Below are positions 1 to 9,500 of a stretch of 23,111 bases of DNA, one piece after another. How positions within the stretch are numbered: the stretch's first letter is position 1; each line of letters starts with the position of its first letter. The stretch comes from Thermoplasmata archaeon (GTDB taxonomy: Archaea; Thermoplasmatota; Thermoplasmata; Lutacidiplasmatales; UBA184), in the NCBI GenBank assembly GCA_030044105.1, contig JASHWL010000011.1, positions 1-23,111 of the forward strand. The letters are read 5' to 3'. The notes under the pieces were generated by a model. It did not search any database, was not told where the DNA came from, and was given only the letters and a program-made list of their open reading frames with translations. The translations under genes and the position numbers were made by a program.

Positions 1-236
1 CTCTCCCGCTGAAGCTGCGCCCAGAGTTCCTGGGCGCGCCGGAGCATCGGGACGTATTCCGGTCCCTCGAAGTACGCGGAGCGGTAGACCCGCGTCCGCC
101 CGTGCGACGATCCATGGGCGTGCATCGGCCCGTACCGTTCCAGACCCAACACGCTCACGCGGTCCCGGGCCAGGTGGTAGACCGAGGACGAGCCGGCGCC
201 TCCCAATCCCACGACGATGCAGTCGAGCTCGGCCAT
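1..236 (-). CDS. FAD-dependent oxidoreductase, sarcosine oxidase / N-methyl amino acid oxidase family (N-terminal part only)
   Basis: Only the first 78 codons lie in the window; the gene runs off the left edge. The start is the ATG at 236. The protein opens with a beta strand and the dinucleotide-binding turn GLGGAG, read as the ADP-binding Rossmann motif for FAD. After the acidic end of the second strand (LERYGP) comes the segment HGSSHGRTRVYR, followed by AYFEGPEYVPMLRRAQELW. That layout is characteristic of monomeric sarcosine oxidase and N-methyltryptophan oxidase (MSOX/SolA), soluble flavoenzymes that oxidise secondary amino acids to imines with release of H2O2. The exact substrate cannot be told from the N-terminus. 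A possible TATA-like element on the minus strand (GATTTTAG, about 277-284) lies 40-48 nt upstream. It is divergent from the small zinc-finger gene at 378. Confidence 0.85.
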   Translation of the reverse strand, partial: MAELDCIVVGLGGAGSSSVYHLARDRVSVLGLERYGPMHAHGSSHGRTRVYRSAYFEGPEYVPMLRRAQELWAQLQRE

Positions 237-346
237 GTACGGGACCCCGTCGTCGCTCGGGACCCAACGGTCCCGGCTAAAATCGTCCGCGCCCGGAGAC
301 CCGTCGGGGTCGAACTCGCGACGGCCGGCCGCCGTCCGCCCGAAAC

Positions 347-354
347 TTGTTATC
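347..354 (+). promoter_or_regulatory. TATA box of the 40-aa zinc-finger gene
   Basis: The element TTGTTATC sits in an otherwise GC-rich spacer. It is centred 27 nt before the ATG at 378, the spacing expected for a leaderless archaeal transcript. The purine-rich CGAAAC just upstream could serve as BRE. Confidence 0.5.
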
Positions 355-377
355 GTCCGACGGACTGCCGCAGCCCG

Positions 378-500
378 ATGACCCCGACGCAAGGGACCAC
401 GGTTCGGTGCACGCAGTGCGGGACGACCTTCTCGACGGCCGACGCCGCCGCCGTTCAGGCGCACGCGGGACATCCGCTCGAGCACATCCAGCAGGGCTAG
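378..500 (+). CDS. small C2H2-type zinc-finger protein (40 aa)
   Basis: This 40-residue protein starts at the ATG at 378. Cys11 and Cys14 (CTQC) are followed by Phe18 and by His29 and His32 (HAGH), with another His at 36. That gives a C-x2-C-x14-H-x2-H arrangement able to bind one zinc ion. Very small single-finger proteins of this kind are common in archaea and probably bind nucleic acid or protein, but no specific role can be assigned. The reading frame continues upstream without a stop. The short start is chosen because a TATA-like element at 347-354 places the transcription start at or next to this ATG, and because the upstream part overlaps the divergent FAD enzyme gene and has no domain-like character. 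Confidence 0.6.
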   Translation: MTPTQGTTVRCTQCGTTFSTADAAAVQAHAGHPLEHIQQG

Positions 501-538
501 GACGGACGCTCCGTCCGCGGCCGGCGCGCCCCGCCTCC

Positions 539-1414
539 CTAGAACCGCGACGCCAGCCAGGCATGGACCTCAGGGATGCGCCGCTGGTAGAGGGTCAGGT
601 GTCCCTCGTCGGCGAGCAGATGTGGCTCGGCCCCGGGGAGGTGGGCGGCGAGCCATTGACCGTGCGCAAACGGCACGAAGCGGTCGTGGGCGCCGTGCCA
701 GAGCTGCAGCGGAGCCTTGAGAGCTCCCAGGTCGAAGCCCCAGGGCATCTCGTCCCCCAGGTTGTCGTCCCGCATCCCCTCGGGGCCATGGCGCATCGCC
801 TCGCGGCCCTGTTCGGCAAAGAAGTCGGCGAGCTCCGGGGTCAGCACGCGTCGGTCGACGTCGGACAGCAGCGACTCGAGCATCGCGGCGATCTGGTCGC
901 CGCGGAGGTTCTCGAAGCCGGCCGCGTCCGCCCGCAACTTGGCCTCCCAAGCGATCGGATCCGCCCGGAGCAGCTCGAGGTCTTCGCGATTCAGCTCGCC
1001 CATGCCGGCGAGCCGATCCAGTCCCTCGGCATCCGGCGGGGCCGTCGAAGCGAGCGCCGAGGCGGCCACCACGCGTCCGGGGATCAGCGCCGCGCACGCG
1101 ATGGCCGGGGCCCCACCGCCCGAGTGGCCCCACACGGCGAAGCGCTCGATCCCCAGGTGGTCCGCGATCGCCACCACGTCCGGGGGCACGTCGGCGACGG
1201 TGCGGCCCCGCTGCGCGGTCGACTCCCCGTATCCCGGGCGATCGTATCCGATGAGGCGGATCCCCCGGCGCTCGGCGTCCGCACGGTGCGGAGGATAGCA
1301 GAGGCGAGCCCCGGGCGTCCCGTGCAGCGTGAACACGGGGCGGCCCGTCGCCGCCCCTTCCTCTCGGACCGCGAGGACGCGGCCATCCGGCAACGAAACC
1401 CGGTGCTCCCGCAT
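539..1414 (-). CDS. alpha/beta-fold hydrolase
   Basis: This 291-aa cytoplasmic protein has the full alpha/beta-hydrolase signature. The oxyanion-hole HG is at 31-32 (TLHGTPG), the GYDRPGYGES loop is at 56-65, and the nucleophile elbow GHSGGG places Ser98. The acid is Asp244 in HGAHDRF and the base is His272 in DEGHL. Length and motif spacing are normal for the family of esterases, epoxide hydrolases and haloperoxidase-like enzymes; the substrate is unknown. The same frame stays open far upstream through the next gene. The ATG at 1414 is taken as start because the sequence from MREHRVSLPDGR onward fits the family N-terminus. It lies 71 nt downstream of the VOC gene on the same strand and is probably co-transcribed with it. 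Confidence 0.88.
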   Translation of the reverse strand: MREHRVSLPDGRVLAVREEGAATGRPVFTLHGTPGARLCYPPHRADAERRGIRLIGYDRPGYGESTAQRGRTVADVPPDVVAIADHLGIERFAVWGHSGGGAPAIACAALIPGRVVAASALASTAPPDAEGLDRLAGMGELNREDLELLRADPIAWEAKLRADAAGFENLRGDQIAAMLESLLSDVDRRVLTPELADFFAEQGREAMRHGPEGMRDDNLGDEMPWGFDLGALKAPLQLWHGAHDRFVPFAHGQWLAAHLPGAEPHLLADEGHLTLYQRRIPEVHAWLASRF

Positions 1415-1485
1415 GAGGCTCGACGCCGGCGCTCCGAGATGAGACCGCTCGCGCCCGTCCCGCCGTGGCTCGGTGGCCTCGAGCG

Positions 1486-1887
1486 CTAGTCCTCCGGGGA
1501 CTGCATGAGCATCAACAGATTCCCTTCCGTGTCCTGGAAGAACGCCGACGCGCCGTAACGGTCGAAGGCGATGGGTCCCTCGATCCGGGTGTCGGGAGAG
1601 GAGCGGGTCGCGCGCTGGAAGCGCACCCCGGACTTCTTCAGTTGGCGCACGGACTTCCGGATGTTCTTCACGACGAGCGCGGAATAGGCGAGCTTCCGCG
1701 GCTCCCGCGGGTCGGGTACCACGAACCAGACGTCCGCACCTCCGACGCGGAGCGACGCCCAGTAGTTGCGCATCGCGCCGGTGCCGCGCATGCGGACCTT
1801 CGCGCCCAGCGCCCGCGTATAGAACCGGATCGCCCGCGACATGTTCCGGACCGGGATCAGCGACACCAGATCGGACTTCAACGCCAT
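1486..1887 (-). CDS. VOC (glyoxalase/bleomycin resistance/dioxygenase) family protein
   Basis: This 133-aa protein has the vicinal-oxygen-chelate layout. The first beta-alpha-beta half reads LVSLIPVRNMSRAIRFYTRALGAKV and the second half ends in FFQDTEGNLLMLMQ, the usual closing strand DPEGN...L. Members bind a divalent metal or act as ligand-binding proteins, and the reaction cannot be predicted here. The ATG at 1887 is preceded by GAGG about 8 nt upstream (GAGGACCTACC then ATG), a plausible ribosome site. A TATA-like TAGATATGG lies about 63 nt upstream, inside the end of the acyl-CoA dehydrogenase gene, so a leadered transcript of its own is possible. The gene could equally be read through from the dehydrogenase 65 nt upstream. 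Confidence 0.85.
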   Translation of the reverse strand: MALKSDLVSLIPVRNMSRAIRFYTRALGAKVRMRGTGAMRNYWASLRVGGADVWFVVPDPREPRKLAYSALVVKNIRKSVRQLKKSGVRFQRATRSSPDTRIEGPIAFDRYGASAFFQDTEGNLLMLMQSPED

Positions 1888-1952
1888 GGTAGGTCCTCGC
1901 CTCCTCGGGCGGCCGACTGCGCCGCCGCGGGGTCACGGACCCGCGCCCATAT

Positions 1953-3572
1953 CTACCTACGCGGGACCGTTCGCGACGGATCCTCGGGCCCGTCGTCGGA
2001 TGGGGCCCCTTCCCCCAGCGCTGCCCGGACGATCGGAGCCGACATCGCGTCGGCGGACTCTGGTGAATGCAGGCGGACGTACAGTTCCGCTCGTGCTTCG
2101 TAGACCGGCGCCGCGGGGCTTGCCAGCGCCCGGGCGATCAGCAGCGTCAGCTCGCGGACCTCGCCCCACATGCGAGCCCAGCGCTTGGCGTCGATCTCTG
2201 CGCGCAGCGTCTCGAGCGTCGCGAGACGATCTTCGAAGAATCCCCGGATCTCGTCCGACTCCGTCCGGTCGATGGCGCGTTGGGCCGCCGCCGTCCAGCG
2301 CGCGTCGATCCGATAGCGTCGGACGACCTCGCGGGCGTCGAGCGCCTGGAGGTTCGCGCCCCCCTCCCAGATCGGGGTCACCAGCGCGTCGCGCAGGAGC
2401 TTCGCGACGGGGAACTCCTCGAGGTAGCCCCGACCGCCGTGGATCTCCATCGCCAGCGCGCAGCCACGGACGGCCTGCTCCGCGGTCACCAGCTTGGCCA
2501 CGTGGGCCGTCAGACGGAGCAGATGGGTCTCGTCCGAGTACGGGGGCCTCTCCCGGAGCGCCCGAGCGAGTCGGAACGCCCCGTCGAACGCGAGCAGCGA
2601 CGCGCTGTCCGACTCGACGGCGAGGCTCGCCAGGTCGAGCGCGAGGAGCGGGTGATTGGCGAGCCGTCGACCGAATGCTGACCGTTGGCCCGCAAACTCG
2701 AGCGACCACTCGAACGCGCGCTGCAGGACCGCCGCCGAGCCGATCGCGTTCGCGACCCGGGACACGTTGAGCATCTCCATGATCGGTTCCACGCCGCTCC
2801 CCGGGTCGCCGAGCAGGTACGCTTCGGCGGCCTCGAGGGACACCTCGCCGGTCGGAACGGTGATCGTCCCCAGTTTCTCCTTGAGCCGGCGGACGCGCCA
2901 GTTGGGCCCTCCTTCCGCCCGGGTCGCCGGCGCGTAGAACAGCCGGATCCCTCGGATGCCGGGGGGCGATCCCTCGGGACGGGCCGTGACCACCGCGCCG
3001 GAGGCGCCGACGTTGCTGCAGAAGAACTTCTCGCCCGTCAGCCGCCAGGAACCGCCGGGGTCGGGTTCGGCCCACGATCGGTTGGCGCCGAGGTCCGATC
3101 CGCCCTGCTCTTCGGTCGCCCACGTGGCGCCCATGGCCCGCCCGTTGCGCGACTCGAGCGCTGGCAGCATCCGGGCCTTCAGCGACGGATCCGCCCACTT
3201 CTCGACCACGAACCGCGTGGCCAGCGTGACGGTGGCCGAGCAGAGGAGCCCCACGTCGGCGAGCTCGTGGAGGTAGGCGAATCCGAGCGGCCAGTCGCGC
3301 GTCCCGTTCGGACCGACGGCCCCGAGCCCGGTCGCGAAGAGCGCGTCGAGCGCTCGCTCGTGCGCGGGGGAGAGCAGGACGCGAGGCACCGCGTCGGTCG
3401 AGAGGCTCGGGCGGTCGCGCCGATCGATCTGGAGGGCGGTCGGCTCGGTCACGGTGCGGGCGAGCTGCCCGAAGTCCCGGAGGGCCCGGAGCTCCGGTTC
3501 GGTCAGCCCGCGCCGTGCGATCGCGAAGGCATCCCGAACGATGGCGGGTGGAAGTTCGGACGGCGCTCCCAT
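1953..3572 (-). CDS. acyl-CoA dehydrogenase, AidB-like subfamily
   Basis: This 539-aa flavoprotein is longer than ordinary acyl-CoA dehydrogenases (about 380 aa), as in the AidB-like branch. The middle beta domain has ATWATEEQGGSDLGAN (149-164) and LTGEKFFCSN (178-187), both FAD/substrate-binding segments. The C-terminal helical domain has QRSAFGRRLANHPLL (296-310), EIHGGRGYLEEFP (376-388) and PIWEGGANLQ (400-409). Glu403 is in the position of the catalytic base of the family. The C-terminal extension after about residue 420 is also typical of AidB. AidB in E. coli belongs to the adaptive response to alkylation and binds DNA; whether this protein does so is unknown, and a role in acyl-CoA or isovaleryl-CoA oxidation is equally possible. 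The ATG at 3572 gives a full-length N-terminus. Confidence 0.9.
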   Translation of the reverse strand: MGAPSELPPAIVRDAFAIARRGLTEPELRALRDFGQLARTVTEPTALQIDRRDRPSLSTDAVPRVLLSPAHERALDALFATGLGAVGPNGTRDWPLGFAYLHELADVGLLCSATVTLATRFVVEKWADPSLKARMLPALESRNGRAMGATWATEEQGGSDLGANRSWAEPDPGGSWRLTGEKFFCSNVGASGAVVTARPEGSPPGIRGIRLFYAPATRAEGGPNWRVRRLKEKLGTITVPTGEVSLEAAEAYLLGDPGSGVEPIMEMLNVSRVANAIGSAAVLQRAFEWSLEFAGQRSAFGRRLANHPLLALDLASLAVESDSASLLAFDGAFRLARALRERPPYSDETHLLRLTAHVAKLVTAEQAVRGCALAMEIHGGRGYLEEFPVAKLLRDALVTPIWEGGANLQALDAREVVRRYRIDARWTAAAQRAIDRTESDEIRGFFEDRLATLETLRAEIDAKRWARMWGEVRELTLLIARALASPAAPVYEARAELYVRLHSPESADAMSAPIVRAALGEGAPSDDGPEDPSRTVPRR

Positions 3573-3663
3573 CGACCGCCCTGTGCGGTCGCGCAGGGGA
3601 GCGTGTCAGATGAACGTTCTGCCGCGGGGCACCGTCCCGAGCGTGGGCCGCTCGAGGGCCGCG

Positions 3664-4452
3664 TCACGCGGGCGCGGGCGAGAACGAGGCGTGGGGTTCT
3701 CCCAGGACGCGATCGACCGTGACGAGGTGCGGGGCGAACGACGGCTGGAGGCCCTGGACGGTCAGGCCCAGCTCGGTCCGCCGGAGCAGGAACTCCTCGT
3801 CGGCCATGCGTCGGATCCCCGGCTCCGAGCCCAGCCCGGGCCCGAGGAGTCCGATCATCAGGTTCCCGACCGCCCGGGCCCGCTTGATGCCCATGAAGAA
3901 CATCTTGAGCGCGTGCTCGGAGCCCATCAGCGTGTCCACGACCTCGAAGGAGTACAGCTCGAGGAACGGTCGACGGCGGTGCCCCTGGGCCGCCTTCTCC
4001 GCGCCCTCCATCTTCGCGATGTCGGCCCGCAGGGCCGTCTTGGACTTCGGACGGCCGAACGGCTCCGCGCCCGCCGACGCGAGGTTGACGACATACTTCG
4101 GACCCCGGTCCTCGCCGACGTAGTCGATCACGCGCACCCGACTGTCGAAGCGGCGGCGCGTCACGAACCGGGTGAGCCGGGACCGGAACTCGCGCGGCGA
4201 ATCCCGCGACGGGAGCACGGCGATGACACCGCGGGACTGGTAGAGCATGTTGAGCACCGTCGGGAACACGACCAGGTCGACGTCGGCGCGCGTGACGCTG
4301 CTGTCCAGACGATAGAGCGCGAGGGAGCCGCGCGGAAATCCCCCGCCCAGGATCCGGTCGAAGTCCGGAATGCCCGTCGAGAACCGGTTCTCCGGGTCCC
4401 GTACCGCATTCCACTCCGCGATCCGTTCCTGCCGCCGCGTCCGGTCCGCCAT
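3664..4452 (-). CDS. RecA/KaiC-like (RAD55-type) protein with degenerate P-loop
   Basis: This is a 262-aa protein. Residues 26-43 (TGIPDFDRILGGGFPRGS) match the entry motif of KaiC/RAD55/RadA-type RecA-fold ATPases, which normally continues into a GxxGxGKT Walker A loop. Here residues 47-58 read YRLDSSVTRADV, with no glycines and no GKT, so ATP binding by the standard loop is not expected. The rest resembles the fold: VIAVLPSRDSP (76-85) in the Walker-B-side region, and VDTLMGSEHALKMFFMGIKRARAVGN with a following hydrophobic strand (MIGLLGPGLG). Archaeal KaiC-like proteins are signalling or regulatory ATPases, and a catalytically dead relative may be a scaffold or ligand sensor (inference). 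A weak TATA-like element lies about 29 nt upstream of the ATG at 4452. Confidence 0.75.
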   Translation of the reverse strand: MADRTRRQERIAEWNAVRDPENRFSTGIPDFDRILGGGFPRGSLALYRLDSSVTRADVDLVVFPTVLNMLYQSRGVIAVLPSRDSPREFRSRLTRFVTRRRFDSRVRVIDYVGEDRGPKYVVNLASAGAEPFGRPKSKTALRADIAKMEGAEKAAQGHRRRPFLELYSFEVVDTLMGSEHALKMFFMGIKRARAVGNLMIGLLGPGLGSEPGIRRMADEEFLLRRTELGLTVQGLQPSFAPHLVTVDRVLGEPHASFSPAPA

Positions 4453-4476
4453 GGTCCCGGGAAGCGCTGCCTCGGG

Positions 4477-4486
4477 TTCTTAGAGT
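4477..4486 (-). promoter_or_regulatory. weak TATA-like element upstream of the KaiC-like gene
   Basis: Minus strand ACTCTAAGAA is the only AT-rich patch near the start and is centred about 29 nt before the ATG at 4452. The spacing fits a leaderless transcript but the match to a TATA box is poor. The remaining intergenic DNA up to 4702 shows no other feature. Confidence 0.3.
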
Positions 4487-4702
4487 GTCGGTCGCCGGCG
4501 GAGAAATCCCGCCCGGTCGCCGTTCTCCATCTTCCGGTCGGGGGATGGATCGAGCCGGCCCGGAGAGTGCTCCGCGCGTCGCGACACGCTCGGATCCGGG
4601 CGTCGGCTCGCGCGTCCCGTGACCCCAAATCGGGCCGGAGACCGCGTCGGGCTCGCCCCGGCGCGATCCCACGGATCGGGCCGGCCTCCCTCCCGGCCGG
4701 TC

Positions 4703-5440
4703 TCACTTCCATCGGGTGAGGATCGTCTCGCGATCGAACACCCGACGGCAGATCCGGAACGTCACCAGCGCGACCAGCCCCAGGATGCCGGCGAGGAGCA
4801 GGAGGTGATCGGTGTCGAGCGGGAACACCTGGATCTCGGCCGCCACGTAGAGCAGGATGAACGGAAGGAAGAGCACGCCCGAGATCTGCTGCGCGGAGCG
4901 GACGTCCTGCACCCGCGAGGAGACCGCGACGCTGATCTCGATCGCGAGGACGGCCACGATCGGAGCGAGTGCGAAGACGAGGACGACGATCGTCAGGTTC
5001 GGGTAGTAGAGGTAGCCCAGCGTCCCGCGCGTGATCGCGTCGATGAGCACCATGTAGACCGTGGCCCCCGCCCAGATCGAGACCATCGTGGGAAGGAACG
5101 CGGCGAGCACCTTGCCGAGCAGGATCTCGCCGTCCGTGGTCGGCGTCGCGAGCAGCGGCTCGAGGCTCTTCTCCGTCTTCTCCCCGACGATGCTGTAGGC
5201 GGAGATCGAGCTCGGCAGCATCACCCCCGCGATCGCGAACCAGAACGCGAACGCGTCCACGAACGAGATGATCACCCCGTCGGTGATCCCCGGCGACTTC
5301 ACGATGATGTACCAGACGAGGAGCGGGAAGCCGATCGAGACCCCGGCCGGCATCGCGATCAGCGCGCCGAGGATCGTGCGGCGACGCCGGATCATCGAGA
5401 GGTCGTGCCGCGCGACGATCCACGCCTGCGAGAGCCTCAT
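4703..5440 (-). CDS. ABC-2 type transporter permease (NatB-like)
   Basis: This 245-aa membrane protein has about six hydrophobic helices. A short basic N-terminus (DLSMIRRRRT) leads into the first membrane segment (ILGALIAMPAGVSIGFPLLVW). The sequence IVGEKTEKSLEPLLATPTTDGEILLGK (about 84-110) is the cytoplasmic-loop signature of ABC-2 permeases of the NatB/drug-export type. It pairs with the ATPase encoded immediately upstream: the ATPase stop and this ATG overlap as ATGA (5437-5440), indicating translational coupling. Such pairs export drugs, lipids, ions or peptides, and the substrate is unknown. With one ATPase and one permease gene, the transporter is probably a dimer of each. Confidence 0.88.
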   Translation of the reverse strand: MRLSQAWIVARHDLSMIRRRRTILGALIAMPAGVSIGFPLLVWYIIVKSPGITDGVIISFVDAFAFWFAIAGVMLPSSISAYSIVGEKTEKSLEPLLATPTTDGEILLGKVLAAFLPTMVSIWAGATVYMVLIDAITRGTLGYLYYPNLTIVVLVFALAPIVAVLAIEISVAVSSRVQDVRSAQQISGVLFLPFILLYVAAEIQVFPLDTDHLLLLAGILGLVALVTFRICRRVFDRETILTRWK

Positions 5441-6369
5441 GCCGACGGACCCCCCTCGTGGACCAGCTTCAGGTAGACGTCTTCGAGCGATGCCGACGCC
5501 TGGGTGAGCTGCCGGAGACGGCCCCCGGCCCCGACGATCGCGGCCGCGATCTCCGGGTTCTCCCGGTCCGGGTCGGTCACGTCGACGACCAGGGAGCTCC
5601 CCTGCACGTCGATCCGCCGGTCGCCCAGTCGGGACCGGATCGCCGCGGCCAGGGTCTCCATCGGCCCGTCGACCGTGACCACGGTGCGGTGCCCCGACAT
5701 TCCGAGCTTGAGCTCGCCGGGCGTGCCGGTCGTGACGAGCCGGGTGTTCAGGATGCCCACCCGATCGCAGATCCGCTCCGCCTCGTCGAGGTGGTGGGTG
5801 TTCAGGAAGATCGTGCGCCGCTCACGCTTCAGCTCGAGGATGAACTCCCGGACGGTCTTCGATGCCTCCGGGTCGAGGTTCGCGGTCGGCTCGTCGAGGA
5901 ACAGGAGGACGGGGTCGTGGACCAGCGCGCGGGCGATGGCGACCTTCTGCTTCATCCCCTTCGAGAACGTCGCGACCGGGAGGTCGCGTTTCTCCCAGAG
6001 GTCGAGCATGCGGAGCAGCCGCTCGATGCTCTGGCGGAGCGCCGTCGCCTCCACGCGCTGGAGCTGGCCGTAGTACTCCAGGTTCTCATAGGCGCTGCTC
6101 GACTCGTAGAGGCCCACGTTCTCGGGCAGGATCCCGATCTGGTGGCGCAGCTTGAGCTCCGCCGACGGATCCCCGATCTGGTGCCCCGCTACCTCGGCCG
6201 AGCCGCTCGTCCGGGAGATCAGGCTGGAGAGCATCCGGACGGTCGTCGTCTTGCCGGCACCGTTCGGGCCCAGGAAGCCGAAGACCTCCCCTTCCGGGAC
6301 ATCGAGCGTCAGGTGGTCGACGGCGGTGACCGTACCGAACTGCTTCGTCAGGCCGTCGGTGTGGATCAT
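5437..6369 (-). CDS. ABC transporter ATP-binding protein (ABC-2 exporter)
   Basis: This is a 310-aa ATPase. Walker A GPNGAGKTT is at 34-42 and the Q-loop region LPENVGLYE at 81-89. The signature FSKGMKQKV at 135-143 takes the form used by ABC-2 exporters, and Walker B LLFLDEPTANLD is at 155-166. The switch histidine is in LNTHHLDEAE at 189-198. The C-terminal 80-90 residues form the usual DrrA/NatA-type extension. An upstream GTG at 6441 would add 24 residues, but the ATG at 6369 directly precedes the canonical N-terminus (IHTDGLTKQFG). A weak AT-richer patch (GTCTACCT on the minus strand, 6400-6407) lies 30-40 nt upstream of it. It is co-transcribed with the permease and powers it from the cytoplasmic face. 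Confidence 0.9.
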   Translation of the reverse strand: MIHTDGLTKQFGTVTAVDHLTLDVPEGEVFGFLGPNGAGKTTTVRMLSSLISRTSGSAEVAGHQIGDPSAELKLRHQIGILPENVGLYESSSAYENLEYYGQLQRVEATALRQSIERLLRMLDLWEKRDLPVATFSKGMKQKVAIARALVHDPVLLFLDEPTANLDPEASKTVREFILELKRERRTIFLNTHHLDEAERICDRVGILNTRLVTTGTPGELKLGMSGHRTVVTVDGPMETLAAAIRSRLGDRRIDVQGSSLVVDVTDPDRENPEIAAAIVGAGGRLRQLTQASASLEDVYLKLVHEGGPSA

Positions 6370-6549
6370 GCGTCGCGCAGGGTCCGTCCCGTTCTTCAGG
6401 TAGACGTTCGACCCACCCGAATGCGTTCGGACGCGCCGCACGGCCGCCCCGGGGCGGCGCCCCTCCGGGGCCGGAGGACGGCCCCGACGGGTCCGAGCGT
6501 GCGGGCCGGTCTCGGGGAATGGGTTGGTCGCGGCGGGAGCAGGATCGCG

Positions 6550-9500
6550 CTACCCGGATCCTCCCGTCCGCGGCGGAACGCTCTTGCGCCGCATCGCGAG
6601 ATAGACGCTGCCCGCTCCGCCGACCACGCCGACGGCCGCGACGACATAGAGCAGGTTGTCGCCGAGGAGCACCGCGAAGAGCGTCGGCGCGCCGGAGTGC
6701 GTATGGCTGGGTGCGCTCGGCGCGGGCGGCGGACTCGTCGACGCGGGGACGTTGTCGACGTAGATCGAGACGCTCTGGCTCGTCGGGGCCGCGCCGACCG
6801 CCGACTCCGAGAACACCACGCTGTACGCCCCGTTCGCGAGGCCGGTCGTGTCGAGCGCGAAGCTCCCCGAGAGGCCCGAGGCGAGCAGCTTCGAGCCGCC
6901 GCCCCAGACGAGGCTGAGGGCGCCGGTGGCGAGCTCGTTGCCGCTCGCTCCCGTGTACGCCGAGCCGCTCCAGCTGATGGTGTCGACCCCCGAGACCGTG
7001 CCGGTGGCGCTTGCGGAGAGGCTGGCCGGCAGGAAGACGAGCGGGTCCTCCCAGATCATCGGGTTCTGGATGGCGTAGTCGCTGTAGCAGTACTCCTCGC
7101 CGATGAAGCTGTAGCAGTACCCGTACGTCACGTCGTTCGCGCCGACCCCGACGATGCTCAGGACGACCGGTCCCGTGAGCCCGGCGGTGCTGAGGTTGAC
7201 CGCGAGGCTCCCGTCATCGACCCCGCTCTCCCAGACGTTGTCGCCGAACTGGGTGTCGTAGAACGGCGCGCACCCGGGGAGGGCGAGCGTGTTCGCCGGC
7301 TGCGAGGCGCCCGCCGGCAGCGCGCACGTCCAGTTCTCGTACTGGCCGGGGGCGCTCCCCACCGAGACGTTGATCGAGTCGACGTACTTCATCCCGGCGA
7401 ACGTCAGCGTGCCCGTGATCGAGGTGCCGCTCGACGAGAGGTCCCCGGTGTAGAACGACCCGGACTGGGGCTCCGCGAAGACGATCGTCGTGTTCGAGAC
7501 CAGCCCGTCGTAGCTCGCGGTGAGCTCGTACACGTCCGTCGCCAGCGTCCCGTTGTGCTCGGCGGTGAATCCGTCGATCCAGTAGACCGCCTCGCCCCGC
7601 GCATCGGAGATCGTCGTGCCCAGCGTGACGCCCGGAGCGTAGTCCGCGGGCGGCAGCGAGGGGTCGATCGAGCCGTACTGGGTGTACAGGGACGTCTGCG
7701 TGACCACCGCGCCCGAGACCGGGACCCCGTCCAGGTAGACCTCGGCCTGCCCGAACAGGTTGTAGTCCCCGACGGTCGTCGTCGTGAAGGTCGTGACCTC
7801 CGCCACGCCCTGGTCGCAGTTGCCGTAGGCGTCGACGACGCACAGGGTCAGCGTCCCGCTTGGGGTCGCCGCCGCGACGGCGAAGCTCGCGAAGTCCCAC
7901 TCCGCGTTCGGGGCGCCCGCGACGCTTTGCACGAGGAAGTACCCGTACGTGGTCGCGGCGTCCCCGCCCGGCGGAGCGCCGGTCGAGGGCGTGTAGTTGA
8001 AGATCCCGTTCGACCCGGTCTGGATCGACGTGACCGTCCCGCCGCCGTACGCGCCGGCGTTCGACTGACCGGAGTAGGCCGAGACGTCGAACACGCCGGT
8101 CTGCCCGCTGGAGCCGACGATCTCGAACTCGTAGGTCGTGCCCGCGGACAGCGTCGACGGGGCGGCGATCAGCCCGCTCGGCGTCACCTCCAGGATCGAG
8201 AACGCGGGGTCCGCGAGGGAGTGCCCGGCGACGCCGGTCGTGCCGAACAGATCGAGGCTCAGCAGCCCGGGCTCGATGAGACCGAGTCCCTGCAGGTAGT
8301 TCCAGCCGTCGCCGGCCGGGTTGCCGAGGCTCGCGAACCAGAGCGGCTGGACCGGCGCGCTCGGGTCCTCGATCGAGAGGTTGTAGTAGTACCACGTGTA
8401 CGAGTTCACCGGCGCCGCATCCCACCCCGAGGTCGTCCCCATCGGGACGAACGGGTCCGCGCTCAGCGCGCCCGCCTCGTAGCCGTTGTGCGCGTTGTAG
8501 AGCAGCGGGTTGATGTCGCCCATCTTCGGGTTACCGAAAATAAGGTTGGCCTGCTCCTCGATGAGCGCCCACTCGCCGGCCGTCGTCGGCGTCGCGAAGC
8601 TGGTGCCGCCGTAGAAGATCCACCACTGGCCCTCGCCGTAGATCGTCATGTTGAACGCCGCGGCGAGCGAGACGACCGGGTCGATCTTCGCGCCGGTCGA
8701 GTAGCTGTCCAGGGCGTTCTGCCACCAGGGCTGGGAGTAGACGAACGACTGGCCGAACCCGCCGCCGACCGCCCCGACGAACGTGCCGGTCTCGCCCTCG
8801 CCGTAGGACCAGTAGCCGGTGCTCGCGATACCGCTCGCGGAGGCGATGTACGCCGTGCCGTTCACGCCGTCGTAGCAGGTCGTCCCGAGGAGGAACCCGT
8901 CACAGTAGGTGAACGACGTGTTCGTGACCGGGAAGTCCGAGCCGGCGCCCTGGGCCGTGACCTGCGCGCCGCCGACCGAGGTCGCGCCGGGGGAGTCCGC
9001 GGGCTGGAAGTCGTTGACGGTCTCGTAGACCCCGCCGTCGTCGCCGGAGGCGAAGAAGTTCGTGACGCCCGCCACGTTGAGCAGCTCGAGCTCCTGGGTC
9101 GCGGCCGTGAGGTAGATCGGGGAGCCGTAGAAGTAGGTGTACTGCTCGCCGGATCCGTAGCTGTTCGACGTGATGGTCACCGAGCAGGTGCCCGAGCCGG
9201 CGGTCCCCTCGACGACGTAGAGACCCGCGGCCGCGAGCGTCGCCGCGCTGGGGCAGACCCCGCCGGTCGAGCCGAGCGAGAGGTACTGCGCGATGTCCGC
9301 GTACGCGAGATCGAACGCCGAGAAGTTGCCCGGGTACGGGATGCCGATGACGTCGATGTGGGCCTGGGGGGCCATCGCCGAGGCGTACTCGATGTCGAGG
9401 CTGGTCTCCAGGGTCCAGCCCGCGTCGAACCCCTGGTCCTCGCAGGCGTAGATGTTGTTGTTCGAGAACGACTCATAGCCGGGGATGTCGAGCGCGATCT

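Noticed and set aside
1415..1936. Upstream extension of the first alpha/beta hydrolase frame by 174 codons
   Set aside because: It overlaps the VOC gene in another frame and has no domain features; the family N-terminus begins at the ATG at 1414.
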